Below are positions 36,465 through 46,495 of a stretch of DNA of 64,000 bases, one piece after another (positions within the stretch are counted from its first letter, which is position 1; every line of letters starts with the position of its first letter). The stretch covers positions 794,501 through 858,500 of the forward strand of contig NZ_CP068023.1 of assembly GCF_016695175.1 (NCBI RefSeq), read 5' to 3'. A program made the translations under genes and the position numbers. The stretch is from Pseudoalteromonas sp. GCY. Lineage in GTDB: Bacteria; Pseudomonadota; Gammaproteobacteria; Enterobacterales; Alteromonadaceae. Below the pieces are notes generated by a model. It was not told the origin of the DNA. It ran no database searches and was given only the letters and a program-made list of their open reading frames with translations.

Positions 36465-37322
36465 TTATTTTGCAGGAGTATGTTGATATTTGGCGCTTAG
36501 CATCGCAAGCCGCCTGGTGATCAATGCGTGATCTTGCTTGGGGAGATATTTTAAGTGTGTGGTTAAGTAGGTACTAGTGGAATACAGCGCACGGATCATC
36601 TGGTTGGCCTTTTCGATAAATGCTTGTGTTTCTTGGGTATGGCTACAAGCAATATGGCCTTCGAGATGAGGGAGGTTATTTGCTATTGGTAAGGAACCCA
36701 CTAAGTGTGCCTTGTCCTTTGGAAAGCTCTGCTGAAAAATAGCGGGGTAGGCTAATATAAAGTCGACTTTACCTGCACTAAACTGCTCCATAATGGTTTG
36801 TGCTGAGGTTTTATACGGTCTAATGGCAACATTTTTGGGTTCAAGTAGCGCTAATGCGGAGTCAATGGTATTGCCGTAAGATTTGCCAACCTCTTTGATG
36901 ATGGTGGCTTGTGGATAGTAAGCCATTAAACTTGCAAGCGACTTCAGTTTACCGGTGGCGTTCACAAGGCTGGCATCCATCGGGGTGTGTTGTTTGAAGT
37001 AATATAATCTATGGCTTGGATATAGGTGGATGGGGATGGTAAACAAAAAGGCTTGCTGGCGACTTGGGGTTTTTAGGCGAGACAACGCGCACACGGGCTC
37101 TTCACTTGCCAGTAATTGATTAAGTTTGGTTGGGGTGACAATGTTAAAATCAAAGTAATCTCGGCCAAACTGGTTTAAAAGCAAGTTGTTGGTATCTGAC
37201 TCTAAACTATGGGCTTGTTTGCTAAAAAGTCTTTGCTCATCGGCCGGTTCATTCGAGATCAGCAATATTTTTGCATTGCAGCACGCACCAAAAAACAGCA
37301 GCATTAACAGTAAATATTTCAT
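36465..37322 (-). CDS. Periplasmic substrate-binding-like protein
   Basis: A 285-residue exported protein with signal peptide MKYLLLMLLFFGACCNA. The body looks like a type 3 solute-binding fold: CALSRLKTPSRQQAFLFTIPI, VNATGKLKSLASLM, KSYGNTIDSAL, and KVDFILAYPAIF in the second lobe. It resembles the exported proteins catalogued as TIGR02285. No transporter genes are adjacent, so a sensory or unknown role is as likely as transport. The ATG at 37322 has GGAG at good spacing and starts the signal peptide; the frame extends 8 codons further. Confidence 0.75.
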   Translation of the reverse strand: MKYLLLMLLFFGACCNAKILLISNEPADEQRLFSKQAHSLESDTNNLLLNQFGRDYFDFNIVTPTKLNQLLASEEPVCALSRLKTPSRQQAFLFTIPIHLYPSHRLYYFKQHTPMDASLVNATGKLKSLASLMAYYPQATIIKEVGKSYGNTIDSALALLEPKNVAIRPYKTSAQTIMEQFSAGKVDFILAYPAIFQQSFPKDKAHLVGSLPIANNLPHLEGHIACSHTQETQAFIEKANQMIRALYSTSTYLTTHLKYLPKQDHALITRRLAMLSAKYQHTPAK

Positions 37323-37495
37323 TATTGCTCCAACCCACCTAAGCAAACACCAGTTTACTATAGAACATTGTGCTTAATTAGCATTCAAAATACGCTGCCA
37401 AATCAAGACTAGTGGTTATTTAACCTTAACTCTTTGTGCTGAGTTTTATAACCTGTCATCATTGCAATGATTTTTACCTATGGGGCAAATAAACG

Positions 37496-38134
37496 ATGAC
37501 CAAAGTGTGGGATGGATTTATCCGCGGGTTTCACTGGCTGCTCGTAGCAGGACTAGTAACCTTATATATTACTGGTGAAGAAGGCATGATGGATCTTCAC
37601 TTTGTTACTGGCTATTTATTGTTAGCACTGATGGCAGCGCGATTAATTTGGGGTGTCATTGGTAGCCAAACCGCTAAATTAAGTGCGTTATTTCATTCAC
37701 CTAAAGCGATTTTATCGGCCATTAAATCAAAACAAAGCCATGTAGGACATAATCCTGCGGGAAGTTTGATGGTGCTGCTATTTTTTGTGCTGATCCTTGT
37801 TCAGCTCGTTTCTGGCTTGATGACAACAGATGATATTTTGGTGGAAGGACCACTTGCACAATATGTATCTTACGACTTAGTTGAATTAGCAGGCGATATA
37901 CATCACACCAATATTGAGTTGTTAATTGCCGCCATTGCACTGCATATATTTGCTATTGTGGTGTATCGCCTAAAAGGTCAAAACCTAGTAAAGACGTTAG
38001 TAACTGGTAAGCAAGAAAATGCAGTCAGCACGCCTGTCATGAAATCGGGTGTTGTTGCATACCTTATCTTTATTGCAATTTCTGCTGTGTTACTCTTTAC
38101 GTGGGGCGCTGAGCCATTACAAGGGTTAATGTAA
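37496..38134 (+). CDS. Cytochrome b561-type membrane protein
   Basis: A 212-residue inner-membrane protein with four or five hydrophobic segments and a short extra segment at the C-terminus (AYLIFIAISAVLLFTWGA). Histidines placed as heme ligands include FHWLL, MDLHFVTGY, DIHHTN and LHIFAI. It matches the cytochrome b/b6 domain proteins that shuttle electrons between quinol and periplasmic partners. The partner is unknown, since no cytochrome c or catalytic gene is adjacent. Confidence 0.82.
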   Translation: MTKVWDGFIRGFHWLLVAGLVTLYITGEEGMMDLHFVTGYLLLALMAARLIWGVIGSQTAKLSALFHSPKAILSAIKSKQSHVGHNPAGSLMVLLFFVLILVQLVSGLMTTDDILVEGPLAQYVSYDLVELAGDIHHTNIELLIAAIALHIFAIVVYRLKGQNLVKTLVTGKQENAVSTPVMKSGVVAYLIFIAISAVLLFTWGAEPLQGLM

Positions 38135-38151
38135 CTCAACTCTGAACGGAA

Positions 38152-38187
38152 GTTAGCGAGGTTATTGTTTTCAATAACCTCGCTAAC
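38152..38187. terminator. 16-bp perfect hairpin after the cytochrome gene
   Basis: GTTAGCGAGGTTATTG (38152-38167), loop TTTT, then CAATAACCTCGCTAAC (38172-38187). It starts 17 bases after the cytochrome stop codon. It lacks a long T-run but is by far the strongest hairpin nearby. Confidence 0.7.
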
Positions 38188-38311
38188 CTTTAGCATCAAG
38201 TCCGGCCAATGTAATATTTGTTAACAGATTATCGTAACAGATATGACCTCTATTTCAGAAAATTCTGGTAACATGGCGCAGTTTTATCTTAGAGGTTAGA
38301 GAAAAGTAGCG

Positions 38312-39010
38312 ATGTTAGAGCCGTATTATCAACAACAAGCAAATGAGATCACCATTACCAGAGAGCAGGGGAGTTTATTTGCAAAAGGAGTCGCGGACGA
38401 CTACAACCCATTGCACGACATCGATGCAAAGAAGTTTTGTGTACCGGGTGATCTACTTTTCTCCTTAGTGTTAAAGCACTACGGCTTAAGCGAGAATATG
38501 GAGTTTAGCTTTGTGGGCATGGTTGATGAAACGACAACGCTCACATTGCCAGAAGGTGCTGCACAATTTGATATTACTGCAAATGATAAAGTGATGCTGT
38601 CTGTGTCGCGCGCTGGCGAAACTAGCACTTGCCCAACGCTCATCAATAGTTTAACGAGAAATTACGTAGAATTTTCAGGCACTACCTTTCCTCATGTGAT
38701 CATCCCATTGATGGGTGAACAAGAAGTAATGATAAACCCTGCAAGGCCAATGGTGATATATGAATCTATGTCTATTCATATGGATGATATATCGGTAACG
38801 GAAGTAGCATTGGAAGCGGCTAAGCCAGAGTTTAGCTATGAAGGCAAACGTGGCAAGATCAACCTGCGTTTTAATTTACTGTCGAACGGCACTAAAGTCG
38901 GTTATGGTGAAAAGCACATGTTAGTTTCTGGGATCCGTGAGTATTGTCAGCAAACCGTTGATGATTTGATTGCCTATTACAACGATAGAAAAGTAGCATT
39001 AAAGCCGTAA
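38312..39010 (+). CDS. DUF3581 family protein
   Basis: A 232-residue cytoplasmic protein of unknown function, found widely in marine gammaproteobacteria. Recognised by the N-terminal ITREQGSLFAKGVADDYNP and LHDIDAKKFCVPGDLLFSL. This part resembles a MaoC/hot-dog dehydratase signature, but no catalytic role is established. The C-terminus contains GKRGKINLRFNLLSNG and ends with a helical segment. It stands alone. Confidence 0.82.
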   Translation: MLEPYYQQQANEITITREQGSLFAKGVADDYNPLHDIDAKKFCVPGDLLFSLVLKHYGLSENMEFSFVGMVDETTTLTLPEGAAQFDITANDKVMLSVSRAGETSTCPTLINSLTRNYVEFSGTTFPHVIIPLMGEQEVMINPARPMVIYESMSIHMDDISVTEVALEAAKPEFSYEGKRGKINLRFNLLSNGTKVGYGEKHMLVSGIREYCQQTVDDLIAYYNDRKVALKP

Positions 39011-39146
39011 GTAACCTCCCAATACACGCTGACGCACCTGTCAGCGTGTTGCCCACACAGTTTTCCTTTGAAACAATAATTCATCCACTCTTCTGCTGTC
39101 CGCTATACTGTTTAGATAAAATGTAATTGAATTAAATGGTATTACT

Positions 39147-40097
39147 GTGCCGTATGCAGACTTGCTCAAACCAGAAGCCTCACAACAAACATTATTAAAG
39201 TGGCAAAAAACAGTCGATTTGATGGCGAAGATTTTTTCGGCGCCTGCTGCGTTTGTGGTGCAAAAGAAAGAAGATGGCTTTGCAGTGATGATTGCAAGCG
39301 ACCAAGAAGAAAACCCGTATCCTGCTGGTGGTTTTATACCGCAAGAAACCAATATCTTTTGTAAGCATGTTGTCGCTAATAATCGCAATCTATATGAGCA
39401 GCACGCCAGTGTAAATTATCAATGGGACGATAACCCTGAGGTTGCCAATGATGGCTTTGAGTCTTATTTGGGGGTACCTATCCATTGGCCCAATGGAAAA
39501 TCGTTTGGCACATTGTGTGTGATGGACTTTAAACCCACGAATTACGGCGCTCCGTTGGTTGAATTTATAGAGCATTTACGCGATATGCTAGAAGATGATT
39601 TGGTGATGATTGAGCGCTATAGCAAAATCAAAGCGATAGCGATGCAAGACCCGTTAACTGAAGTATTAAATCGTCGTGCGACTGAAATACTCGGTGAACA
39701 TAAGCGTGATATTGCCTTAAAACTGGGTGGTGCGCTTTACTGTGTCTTTCTTGATTTAGATGGTTTTAAACCAATAAATGACAGCTATGGTCATGAAGTT
39801 GGTGATCAGGTGTTACAAAGTTTGGCCGAAGCGTTGAAGGCCGCAAGCAGCGAAGATGATATTATCGGGCGCTATGGTGGCGATGAGTTTCTGGCTATTG
39901 TACAGCGACATGATGAGAAAGCCGTCAACGACTTTATTTTTCAAAGTGAGGCTAATTTCTATCAAGCGTTAAAACAGAAAAAGCTCCCCAAGTGTGGATT
40001 TTCAGCGGGATTTGCTAAGTGTGAAAATAAGTTTGAAAGCATGGCTAGTTTATTCTCTCGGGCAGATAAACACATGTATCAGCAAAAACTGAGCTAA
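39147..40097 (+). CDS. GAF-GGDEF diguanylate cyclase
   Basis: A 316-residue cytoplasmic protein. Residues about 20-150 form a GAF-like sensor (IFCKHVVANNRNL, YLGVPIHWPNGKSFGTLCVMD). The C-terminal GGDEF domain has DPLTEVLNRRA, LDLDGFKPINDSYGHEVGD and the active site GRYGGDEFLAIV. The I-site position reads SEDD instead of RxxD, so product inhibition may be absent. The start is GTG at 39147, and no better start is near. It is the second GGDEF gene in the window, the first being at 32421. Confidence 0.86.
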   Translation: MPYADLLKPEASQQTLLKWQKTVDLMAKIFSAPAAFVVQKKEDGFAVMIASDQEENPYPAGGFIPQETNIFCKHVVANNRNLYEQHASVNYQWDDNPEVANDGFESYLGVPIHWPNGKSFGTLCVMDFKPTNYGAPLVEFIEHLRDMLEDDLVMIERYSKIKAIAMQDPLTEVLNRRATEILGEHKRDIALKLGGALYCVFLDLDGFKPINDSYGHEVGDQVLQSLAEALKAASSEDDIIGRYGGDEFLAIVQRHDEKAVNDFIFQSEANFYQALKQKKLPKCGFSAGFAKCENKFESMASLFSRADKHMYQQKLS

Positions 40098-40382
40098 ATG
40101 CTCGATGTGACCTAAAGCATATAGGCGACACAGTTCCTGACAAGATATGCTCTTTAGTGAACAATGGCGATTTTACGTAAAAAGCTGGACTAATAAACTA
40201 GCCATCACAGTCCACCTTCCATCAACTACCGCAATGGCTAAATAACATCTGCTATTTAGCTGCGAAAATTACCGTCATCAAGTTGTTAAAATGGCCAAGA
40301 TCGGAGAGAATATAGCAATCTTTGTTCGAATTTAGCGTGGCCGAGTTTTGGTTCGGTTGCCAATGCCATAAGTAGAATTTCA
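40098..40382. other. Intergenic region upstream of prfC
   Basis: No gene is seen. GCTAAATA (40237-40244) and TATTTAGC (40253-40260) form a perfect 8-bp AT-rich hairpin with an 8-base loop. Nothing else stands out. Confidence 0.4.
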
Positions 40383-41972
40383 ATGTCAAATATGAGTATT
40401 CCGCAGGAAGTGTCGCGCAGACGTACTTTCGCGATCATTTCACACCCGGATGCGGGTAAAACCACCATCACCGAAAAAGTACTTTTATTCGGAAAGGCGT
40501 TACAAAAAGCCGGTACGGTTAAAGGCCGTGGCTCAAACCAACACGCCAAATCTGACTGGATGGAAATGGAAAAAGAACGTGGTATCTCAGTAACAACTTC
40601 TGTGATGCAGTTTCCATACAATGATGCCTTGGTAAACCTACTAGATACTCCGGGACACGAAGACTTCTCTGAAGATACTTATCGTACGCTCACCGCTGTT
40701 GACTCGTGCTTGATGGTAATCGATGCGGCAAAAGGTGTAGAAGACCGTACCCGCAAACTGATGGAAGTAACGCGTTTACGTGACACGCCAATCGTTACCT
40801 TTATGAACAAATTGGACCGTGATATTCGTGACCCAATGGAGCTACTTGATGAAGTAGAAACCGAACTGAACATCATGTGTGCGCCGGTTACTTGGCCAAT
40901 TGGCTGTGGTAAAGAATTTAAAGGTGTTTATCACATTCACCGTGATGAAACGATTTTGTACCAAACAGGTCAAGGTCATACGATCCAAGACAAACGCGTG
41001 ATCAAAGGGCTAGATAACAGCGAGCTTGACGCTGCTGTGGGTGAAAGCTTGGCTGAGCAACTTCGTGAAGAGCTTGAGTTAGTAATGGGTGCCTCGCACG
41101 AGTTTGACCGTGAATTATTTCTAACTGGCGAATTAACCCCTGTATTCTTTGGTACGGCACTTGGTAACTTCGGTGTTGACCACATGCTTGACGGGTTAAC
41201 CGAGTGGGCACCAACGCCACTGCCGCGTCAAACTGATGAGCGTGAAGTAAAAGCCGACGAAGAAAAGTTCTCTGGTTTCGTGTTTAAAATTCAAGCAAAC
41301 ATGGATCCAAAACATCGCGACCGTATCGCCTTTATGCGTATTGTATCTGGTAAATATAGTCAGGGCATGAAGATGAACCACGTGCGTCTTGGTAAACAAG
41401 TCAGTATTGCGGATGCGGTAACCTTTATGGCGGGTGACCGTGAGCGAGCTCAAGAAGCCTTCGCGGGTGATATTATCGGTCTACATAACCACGGTACGAT
41501 TCAAATTGGTGATACCTTCACACAAGGTGAAACGCTTAAATTTAGCGGTATTCCAAACTTTGCGCCTGAGTTATTCCGTCGCATTCGTCTAAGAGATCCA
41601 CTTAAGCAAAAGCAGCTCCTAAAAGGGTTGGTACAGCTTTCTGAAGAAGGTGCGGTACAGGTATTTAGACCACTTATCAATAACGACCTGATTGTAGGTG
41701 CGGTTGGGGTGCTGCAGTTTGATGTGGTTGTGGCACGCTTAAAGTCTGAATACAACGTAGATGCGATTTACGAGAGCGTAACGGTTCAAACCGCGCGCTG
41801 GGTAAGCTGTGATGACGATAAGAAAATGGCTGAGTTCCGCCGCAAGTGTGAGCAAAACTTGGCGTTGGATGGTGGTGATAACCTAACTTACATCGCACCA
41901 AGTCGCGTAAACCTGAATCTATCGATGGAGCGTTACCCTGACGTGAAGTTCCATGAAACTCGTGAACACTAA
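40383..41972 (+). CDS. prfC: Peptide chain release factor 3
   Basis: GTPase that removes RF1/RF2 from the ribosome after termination, 529 residues. GTP-binding motifs are SHPDAGKTT (G1), [10 protein letters not shown] (G3) and FMNKLDR (G4), followed by EF-Tu-like domain II and the RF3 C-terminal domain ([11 protein letters not shown]). Length equals the E. coli protein. It is followed by argS after 24 bases. Confidence 0.97.
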   Translation: MSNMSIPQEVSRRRTFAIISHPDAGKTTITEKVLLFGKALQKAGTVKGRGSNQHAKSDWMEMEKERGISVTTSVMQFPYNDALVNLLDTPGHEDFSEDTYRTLTAVDSCLMVIDAAKGVEDRTRKLMEVTRLRDTPIVTFMNKLDRDIRDPMELLDEVETELNIMCAPVTWPIGCGKEFKGVYHIHRDETILYQTGQGHTIQDKRVIKGLDNSELDAAVGESLAEQLREELELVMGASHEFDRELFLTGELTPVFFGTALGNFGVDHMLDGLTEWAPTPLPRQTDEREVKADEEKFSGFVFKIQANMDPKHRDRIAFMRIVSGKYSQGMKMNHVRLGKQVSIADAVTFMAGDRERAQEAFAGDIIGLHNHGTIQIGDTFTQGETLKFSGIPNFAPELFRRIRLRDPLKQKQLLKGLVQLSEEGAVQVFRPLINNDLIVGAVGVLQFDVVVARLKSEYNVDAIYESVTVQTARWVSCDDDKKMAEFRRKCEQNLALDGGDNLTYIAPSRVNLNLSMERYPDVKFHETREH

Positions 41973-41996
41973 TCGCTGCGTATTAAAGGAAAACAG

Positions 41997-43739
41997 ATGA
42001 ACATCAAAAGTATTTTAATTGAAAAAGCCAATGCAGCGATGCAAGCGGCTGGTATCCCTGAAGGTACAAACCCAGCGGTAACACAAAGCACGCGTCCTCA
42101 GTTTGGTGATTACCAAATTAACGGTGCGATGGGGGCTGCTAAAGCACTAAAAACCAATCCAAGAGAGCTGGCGCAGAAGATCATCGACAACCTAGACGTT
42201 GCTGATCTTGCTGAAAAAACAGAAATTGCAGGCCCAGGTTTTATTAATATTCACCTCAAGCCTGAGTTTTTGGCCACAAGCCTAGAGGCGGCAAATACGG
42301 ATGCCAAGCTAGGTGTTGCTGAACATGCTACGCCTGACAAAGTTGTGGTTGATTTTTCTTCGCCAAACCTTGCTAAAGAGATGCACGTAGGTCACCTGCG
42401 CTCAACTATCATTGGTGATGCTGTTGTGCGTGCCCTTGAGTTCCGTGGTGACACTGTTATTCGCCAAAACCACATGGGCGACTGGGGTACCCAGTTTGGT
42501 ATGTTGATAGCACACCTAGAAGATTTGCTAAACCAAGGTGTTGACCTTGAAAACGTCGCACTTGCGGATCTTGAAAGCTTTTATCGCGATGCCAAAAAGC
42601 GCTTTGATGACGAAGCTGGCTTTGCCGATAAAGCCCGTGATTACGTAGTAAAACTACAAGGTGGTGATGCGCATTGTCAGAAGCTATGGCAAATGTTTAT
42701 CGACACCTCTGTTAAACATTCTGAAGAAGTATACGGTAAGCTAAACGTGACGCTTACGCGTGATAATATCATGGCAGAAAGTGCCTACAACGACCGTCTT
42801 GCCGGTGTAATTGAGCTATTAAAAGAGAAAGGCATTGCGGTTGAAGATCAGGGCGCTCAAGTCGTATTCCTTGACGAATTGGCAAATAAAGACGGTGAAC
42901 CTTCCGTATTTATCGTGCAAAAATCAGGTGGTGGTTTCTTATATTCAACGACGGATTTAGCCGCCTGTGATTACCGCTCAAATGAGCTAGATGTTGATCG
43001 TATTCTAATTTTTGTTGATGCGCGTCAGGGCTTACACTTCAACCAAGTTGAGATCACAGCACGTAAAGCGGGTCTTTTAAAAGACAAAACCAGCTACGAG
43101 CCGAGCCTGTTCGGTACAATGATGGGTAACGACGGCAAACCGTTTAAAACTCGTACTGGCGGTACGGTGAAGCTATCAGACTTACTTGACGAAGCGGTGA
43201 GCCGTGCGACAGAAAAACTTGCTGACAGAGCTTCTGACTTATCTGATGAAGCACGCCAAGAAATCGCGCGTAAAGTGGGTATTGGTGCAGTGAAGTACGC
43301 CGATCTGTCAAAGCACAGAACCAGCGATTATATCTTTAACTGGGATACGATGCTGAGCTTTGAAGGGGCGACAGCGCCATATTTGCAGTACGCCTATACC
43401 CGTGTGCGTAGTATTTTCCGCAAAGCAAACATGGATAGCGCTAGCCTAACTGGTCGCATTCAAATTCAAGCACCACAGGAAAAGGCACTTGCGCTTAAAC
43501 TGCTGCAACTTGAAGAAGTACTTGATCTGATGATCAGCGAAGCAACGCCACACGTATTATGTAGTTATTTATATGAGCTTGCGAGCTTGTATATGACATT
43601 CTATGAAGCGTGCCCAATTTTGAAAGATGATGTAGCAGCAGACGTCCGTGAAAGTCGTCTAGTGCTATGTAATCTGGTTGCTAACTCCCTGAAAACCGGC
43701 CTAGATTTGCTTGGTATCGAAGTAATGGAGCAAATGTAA
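41997..43739 (+). CDS. argS: Arginine-tRNA ligase
   Basis: Class I synthetase for tRNA-Arg, 580 residues. The HIGH motif is in [14 protein letters not shown]. The KMSKS motif is replaced by [10 protein letters not shown], as usual for this enzyme. The C-terminal anticodon-binding DALR domain has [17 protein letters not shown] and ends IEVMEQM. RBS AAAGGAAA precedes ATG. Confidence 0.97.
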   Translation: MNIKSILIEKANAAMQAAGIPEGTNPAVTQSTRPQFGDYQINGAMGAAKALKTNPRELAQKIIDNLDVADLAEKTEIAGPGFINIHLKPEFLATSLEAANTDAKLGVAEHATPDKVVVDFSSPNLAKEMHVGHLRSTIIGDAVVRALEFRGDTVIRQNHMGDWGTQFGMLIAHLEDLLNQGVDLENVALADLESFYRDAKKRFDDEAGFADKARDYVVKLQGGDAHCQKLWQMFIDTSVKHSEEVYGKLNVTLTRDNIMAESAYNDRLAGVIELLKEKGIAVEDQGAQVVFLDELANKDGEPSVFIVQKSGGGFLYSTTDLAACDYRSNELDVDRILIFVDARQGLHFNQVEITARKAGLLKDKTSYEPSLFGTMMGNDGKPFKTRTGGTVKLSDLLDEAVSRATEKLADRASDLSDEARQEIARKVGIGAVKYADLSKHRTSDYIFNWDTMLSFEGATAPYLQYAYTRVRSIFRKANMDSASLTGRIQIQAPQEKALALKLLQLEEVLDLMISEATPHVLCSYLYELASLYMTFYEACPILKDDVAADVRESRLVLCNLVANSLKTGLDLLGIEVMEQM

Positions 43740-43770
43740 GTTAGTTTTAACTTACATTAAGGTATACTGG

Positions 43771-43795
43771 AAGCCGCTTTATAGCGGCTTTTTTT
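43771..43795 (+). terminator. Rho-independent terminator after argS
   Basis: AAGCCGCT (43771-43778), a 4-base loop, AGCGGCTT (43783-43790) and a following T-run. It lies 31 bases beyond the argS stop and 15 bases before the pdxH start, so the pdxH promoter must lie within or before the stem. Confidence 0.88.
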
Positions 43796-43810
43796 GTTAA
43801 GGAAATTGTG

Positions 43811-44449
43811 ATGAAACTTGAAGACATTCGCAGAGAATATACCAAAGACGGTTTACGTCGTGAGATGCTAAAAGACACACCAGTTGAGCAGTTTGAAACC
43901 TGGCTACAGCAGGCGATTGATGCTAAGTTTACCGACCCAACAGCGATGGTCGTCGCTACGGTTGACGAGCACGGCCAGCCGTCTCAACGCATTGTTTTAC
44001 TCAAGCATGTAGACGAGCACGGTTTTGTCTTCTTTACCAATACCGGTTCACGCAAAGCGCAAGAATTAAAGCAAAACAACAAGATATGCTTACACTTCCC
44101 GTGGCATGAAATTGAGCGTCAGGTTATCGTGTACGGTGAAGCTGTTCCACTACCGACAAGTCGTGTTGCCAAGTATTTCTTATCACGACCAAAAGAAAGT
44201 CAGCTTGCGGCGTGGGCGTCTCAGCAATCGCGCCCCGTGTCATCTCGTCAAGCCTTGATGCAAACCTTTAGTAGCATGAAAGACAAGTTCGCTAAAGGCG
44301 AAATCCCACTACCTGATTTTTGGGGCGGTTATTGTGTGGAGCCCACTAAAGTTGAGTTTTGGCAAGGTGGAGAGCACCGTCTTCATGACCGCTTTATGTA
44401 TGTGAAACAAGCCGATGGCAGTTGGGAAATTGAGCGGCTCAACCCATAA
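43811..44449 (+). CDS. pdxH: Pyridoxamine 5'-phosphate oxidase
   Basis: FMN enzyme making pyridoxal 5'-phosphate in the salvage and synthesis of vitamin B6. The 212-residue protein has the FMN and substrate motifs [19 protein letters not shown] (partial), [23 protein letters not shown] and the C-terminal [16 protein letters not shown] at 43811 is chosen over GTG three bases before. The end overlaps the next gene by 35 bases. PLP-binding yggS is elsewhere in the window. Confidence 0.96.
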   Translation: MKLEDIRREYTKDGLRREMLKDTPVEQFETWLQQAIDAKFTDPTAMVVATVDEHGQPSQRIVLLKHVDEHGFVFFTNTGSRKAQELKQNNKICLHFPWHEIERQVIVYGEAVPLPTSRVAKYFLSRPKESQLAAWASQQSRPVSSRQALMQTFSSMKDKFAKGEIPLPDFWGGYCVEPTKVEFWQGGEHRLHDRFMYVKQADGSWEIERLNP

Positions 44450-45218
44450 ATTCGCCTTTATAGATAGTCACTGTCATCTCGACTTTAACGAGTTGGCAGA
44501 TGATTTAGCTACGCATATCAAAGCTGCCCACAGCAATGGTGTTGAACGCTTTGTGGTGCCTGGCGTTACCCTTAAGCAGTCTCAACAGCTTGTTGATTTT
44601 CAAGCACATCATCCACAATGTGAAATCGCTGCGGGGTTACACCCTTATTTTATTAGTAAGCACTGCGACGATGATATGACCGCGCTGATCGAGCATGTAA
44701 TGCACAATCGCACCCAACTATGTGCGATAGGTGAGTGCGGCATTGATACAACCTGCGATGTGCTTGAGCGGCAAATTGCGCTGTTTGAAGCGCATATTGC
44801 GCTGAGTAATGAGGTAAAGCTCCCACTAATCGTCCATCATCGTAAAAGTCATCACCTAATTGCCGCCGCGTTTAAACGTGTTAAACCACAATATGGCGGG
44901 GTGATCCATGCCTTTTCAGGTTCAAAACAGCAGGCTGAATATTATATCGATCAAGGTTTTAAGCTAGGAGTAGGTGGCACAATCACCTATCCAAGAGGCG
45001 AAAAAACAGCGCAGGTAATATCACAGCTGCCGCTTGAAAGCCTAGTATTGGAAACCGATTCGCCGTCGATGCCGTTACATGGTTATCAGGGGAAGCCGAA
45101 CTCTCCTAAGCGAGTCGTCCAAGTATTTGACAGGCTTTGTGAATATCGAAGCGAAACACCAAGCGAGCTTGCCTCAGCGCTCTATCGAAATGCCACACAG
45201 TTGTTCGGCTTGGGCTAA
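44415..45218 (+). CDS. TatD family metal-dependent hydrolase
   Basis: A 267-residue TIM-barrel deoxyribonuclease-type hydrolase. Metal ligands appear as DSHCHLDF (H-x-H), GECGID, HHRKSHH, HAFSGS and ETDSPSMP. It most resembles the TatD/YjjV branch, whose biological role is DNA or tRNA processing or repair. The 35-base overlap with pdxH and lack of a separate RBS suggest translational coupling. A later TTG at 44430 is a possible alternative start. Confidence 0.9.
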   Translation: MAVGKLSGSTHKFAFIDSHCHLDFNELADDLATHIKAAHSNGVERFVVPGVTLKQSQQLVDFQAHHPQCEIAAGLHPYFISKHCDDDMTALIEHVMHNRTQLCAIGECGIDTTCDVLERQIALFEAHIALSNEVKLPLIVHHRKSHHLIAAAFKRVKPQYGGVIHAFSGSKQQAEYYIDQGFKLGVGGTITYPRGEKTAQVISQLPLESLVLETDSPSMPLHGYQGKPNSPKRVVQVFDRLCEYRSETPSELASALYRNATQLFGLG

Positions 45219-45268
45219 ATTGATGATGTCGAGATAAATCTCGACCTACGAGTCAATATCACAAATGG

Positions 45269-45334
45269 GATATAAAACCATACCTACCAACAATAGAAAA
45301 ATAGGTGTAGGAGCCGGTTCACCCGGCGATCTTT
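45269..45334. repeat. 66-bp direct repeat with REP palindrome, copy A
   Basis: Begins GATATAAAACCATACC and ends with the REP palindrome GTAGGAGCCGGTTCACCC..GGCGATCTT. It matches 46401-46466 with only two base differences. The REP part (from 45307) is the same family as palindrome B of the 107-bp array (stem GCCGG/CCGGC). Around it, 45219-45468 has no gene. Confidence 0.9.
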
Positions 45335-45468
45335 TGGTATTTATTAAAGCTTCTATACATCTCATAGCTTGGAAGAATGATTTATACGTTAGTTGGTTAT
45401 TCACCTTTTATTAATGTTTAAGAGCTTAATTTAAAACCTTCAATATTTCTCAAGGAATAGAAAAATGA

Positions 45469-45781
45469 ATGATGAACGAAAGTAAAAAATGCCATTAATG
45501 CATTTTATAAAGGTGCAGGTTTAAATTTATCTTTCAAAGGCAGCGTAAACGAAAATGTGGCACAGGTTTTTGGAGAGATGATCCAAGCAACTAAAAGTTG
45601 TACGACGGCTCTAAATTGGGTTCCTGAGCCGACAGGAGGCAAGGCAACTATCAAATGGATAGTAAAGAACTTTGCACAAAGCATTGTAAAGCAACTTAGC
45701 TCAGAACAATCTCTTACCTGTGCAAAAGAAGTTGTCAGAAATTACAGAACGAAGATGGAATTAGCTGCATTAGGGATTTAG
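45469..45781 (+). pseudogene. Unrecognised small gene with apparent frameshift
   Basis: An open frame from GTG at 45557 gives 74 residues ending RTKMELAALGI. Upstream in the same frame the sequence stays open and protein-like (NAINAFYKGAGLNLSFKGS) to about 45476, with no start codon. An ATGATG at 45469, 12 bases after AAGGA, opens the adjacent frame and reads MMNESKK before a stop. Removing one A from the run of six at 45484-45489 joins both into one 103-residue protein. It may be a real mutation, a sequencing error in the A-run or programmed slippage. The product has two cysteines and no known domain; its stop lies 2 bases before the next gene. Confidence 0.55.
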
Positions 45782-45783
45782 TT

Positions 45784-46338
45784 ATGTTTAAAATAATTTT
45801 ACTTGCCGCGTTAATGTTCACCTCAAACTTGGTAATTGCGTCACAAACAGCGAACCCTTTTCCAAGCTTATCTTGTAGTAATAAGGTCCATATCAGAGTT
45901 GTTGATCTTGTTTATTGTGTAGATAGCACGACACTATCAAAAATTAACTTTTTAGGGCTAAGTAACCAAACTGCGGTTGTAACTAGCCAAGATCAAAATG
46001 AGTTGGCAATTGCGTTAAACCCACCGGAAATCTCACTTGGTGATATGCATAAAAAGTTGAATATGAGCGTAAACGAATTTTTTCATGCCCTGTATCATTC
46101 AGATCCTAAAGTAAAAAACATAGCAAAGCTTCGCTCGGCTTTTGACATAGACGAAAACAATCCGATGAGTGTGTACCAAAACGGCGATATTTTTGCTTTT
46201 GTCGTTATGGGAGAAAATCAAGACTACGATAGGGTTTACATTAATAAAAAAGGAAGCGATGTTATCTATCAGATAAGTGGTGAGTTTAACCAACCTCAGT
46301 TAAATCGCATTCTCTCCTCGCTTATTTTGGATGTGTAG
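45784..46338 (+). CDS. Exported protein of unknown function
   Basis: A 184-residue protein with a clear signal peptide (MFKIILLAALMFTSNLVIAS). The mature part has two early cysteines (LSCSNK and VYCVDS) that could form a disulfide. The rest is soluble, with VNEFFHALYH and a likely beta-rich end (VIYQISGEF). I do not recognise a family. It starts 2 bases after the frameshifted small gene and the pair is bounded by REP-bearing direct repeats, so the two probably form one cassette. Confidence 0.65.
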   Translation: MFKIILLAALMFTSNLVIASQTANPFPSLSCSNKVHIRVVDLVYCVDSTTLSKINFLGLSNQTAVVTSQDQNELAIALNPPEISLGDMHKKLNMSVNEFFHALYHSDPKVKNIAKLRSAFDIDENNPMSVYQNGDIFAFVVMGENQDYDRVYINKKGSDVIYQISGEFNQPQLNRILSSLILDV

Positions 46339-46356
46339 CATCGCTGTTCACCTTAT

Positions 46357-46386
46357 AAAGTAGATGCCGGTTCACCCGGCGATCTT
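46357..46386. repeat. Single REP palindrome
   Basis: GTAGATGCCGG, a 5-base loop and CCGGCGATCTT: stem GCCGG/CCGGC, the same family as palindrome B of the 107-bp array. It lies between the exported-protein gene and direct repeat copy B. Confidence 0.8.
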
Positions 46387-46400
46387 GATGCTTTTACTGC

Positions 46401-46466
46401 GATATAAAACCATACCTACCAACAATAGAAAAGCAGGTGTAGGAGCCGGTTCACCCGGCGATCTTT
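46401..46466. repeat. 66-bp direct repeat with REP palindrome, copy B
   Basis: Second copy of the sequence at 45269-45334, same orientation, two base differences (AT against GC at the sixth and seventh bases of the A-rich stretch before AGGTGTAGG). The two copies are 1132 bases apart and enclose the two unrecognised genes. Confidence 0.9.
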
Positions 46467-46495
46467 ATGCTTTTCCGGCATAACACCAATACTAC

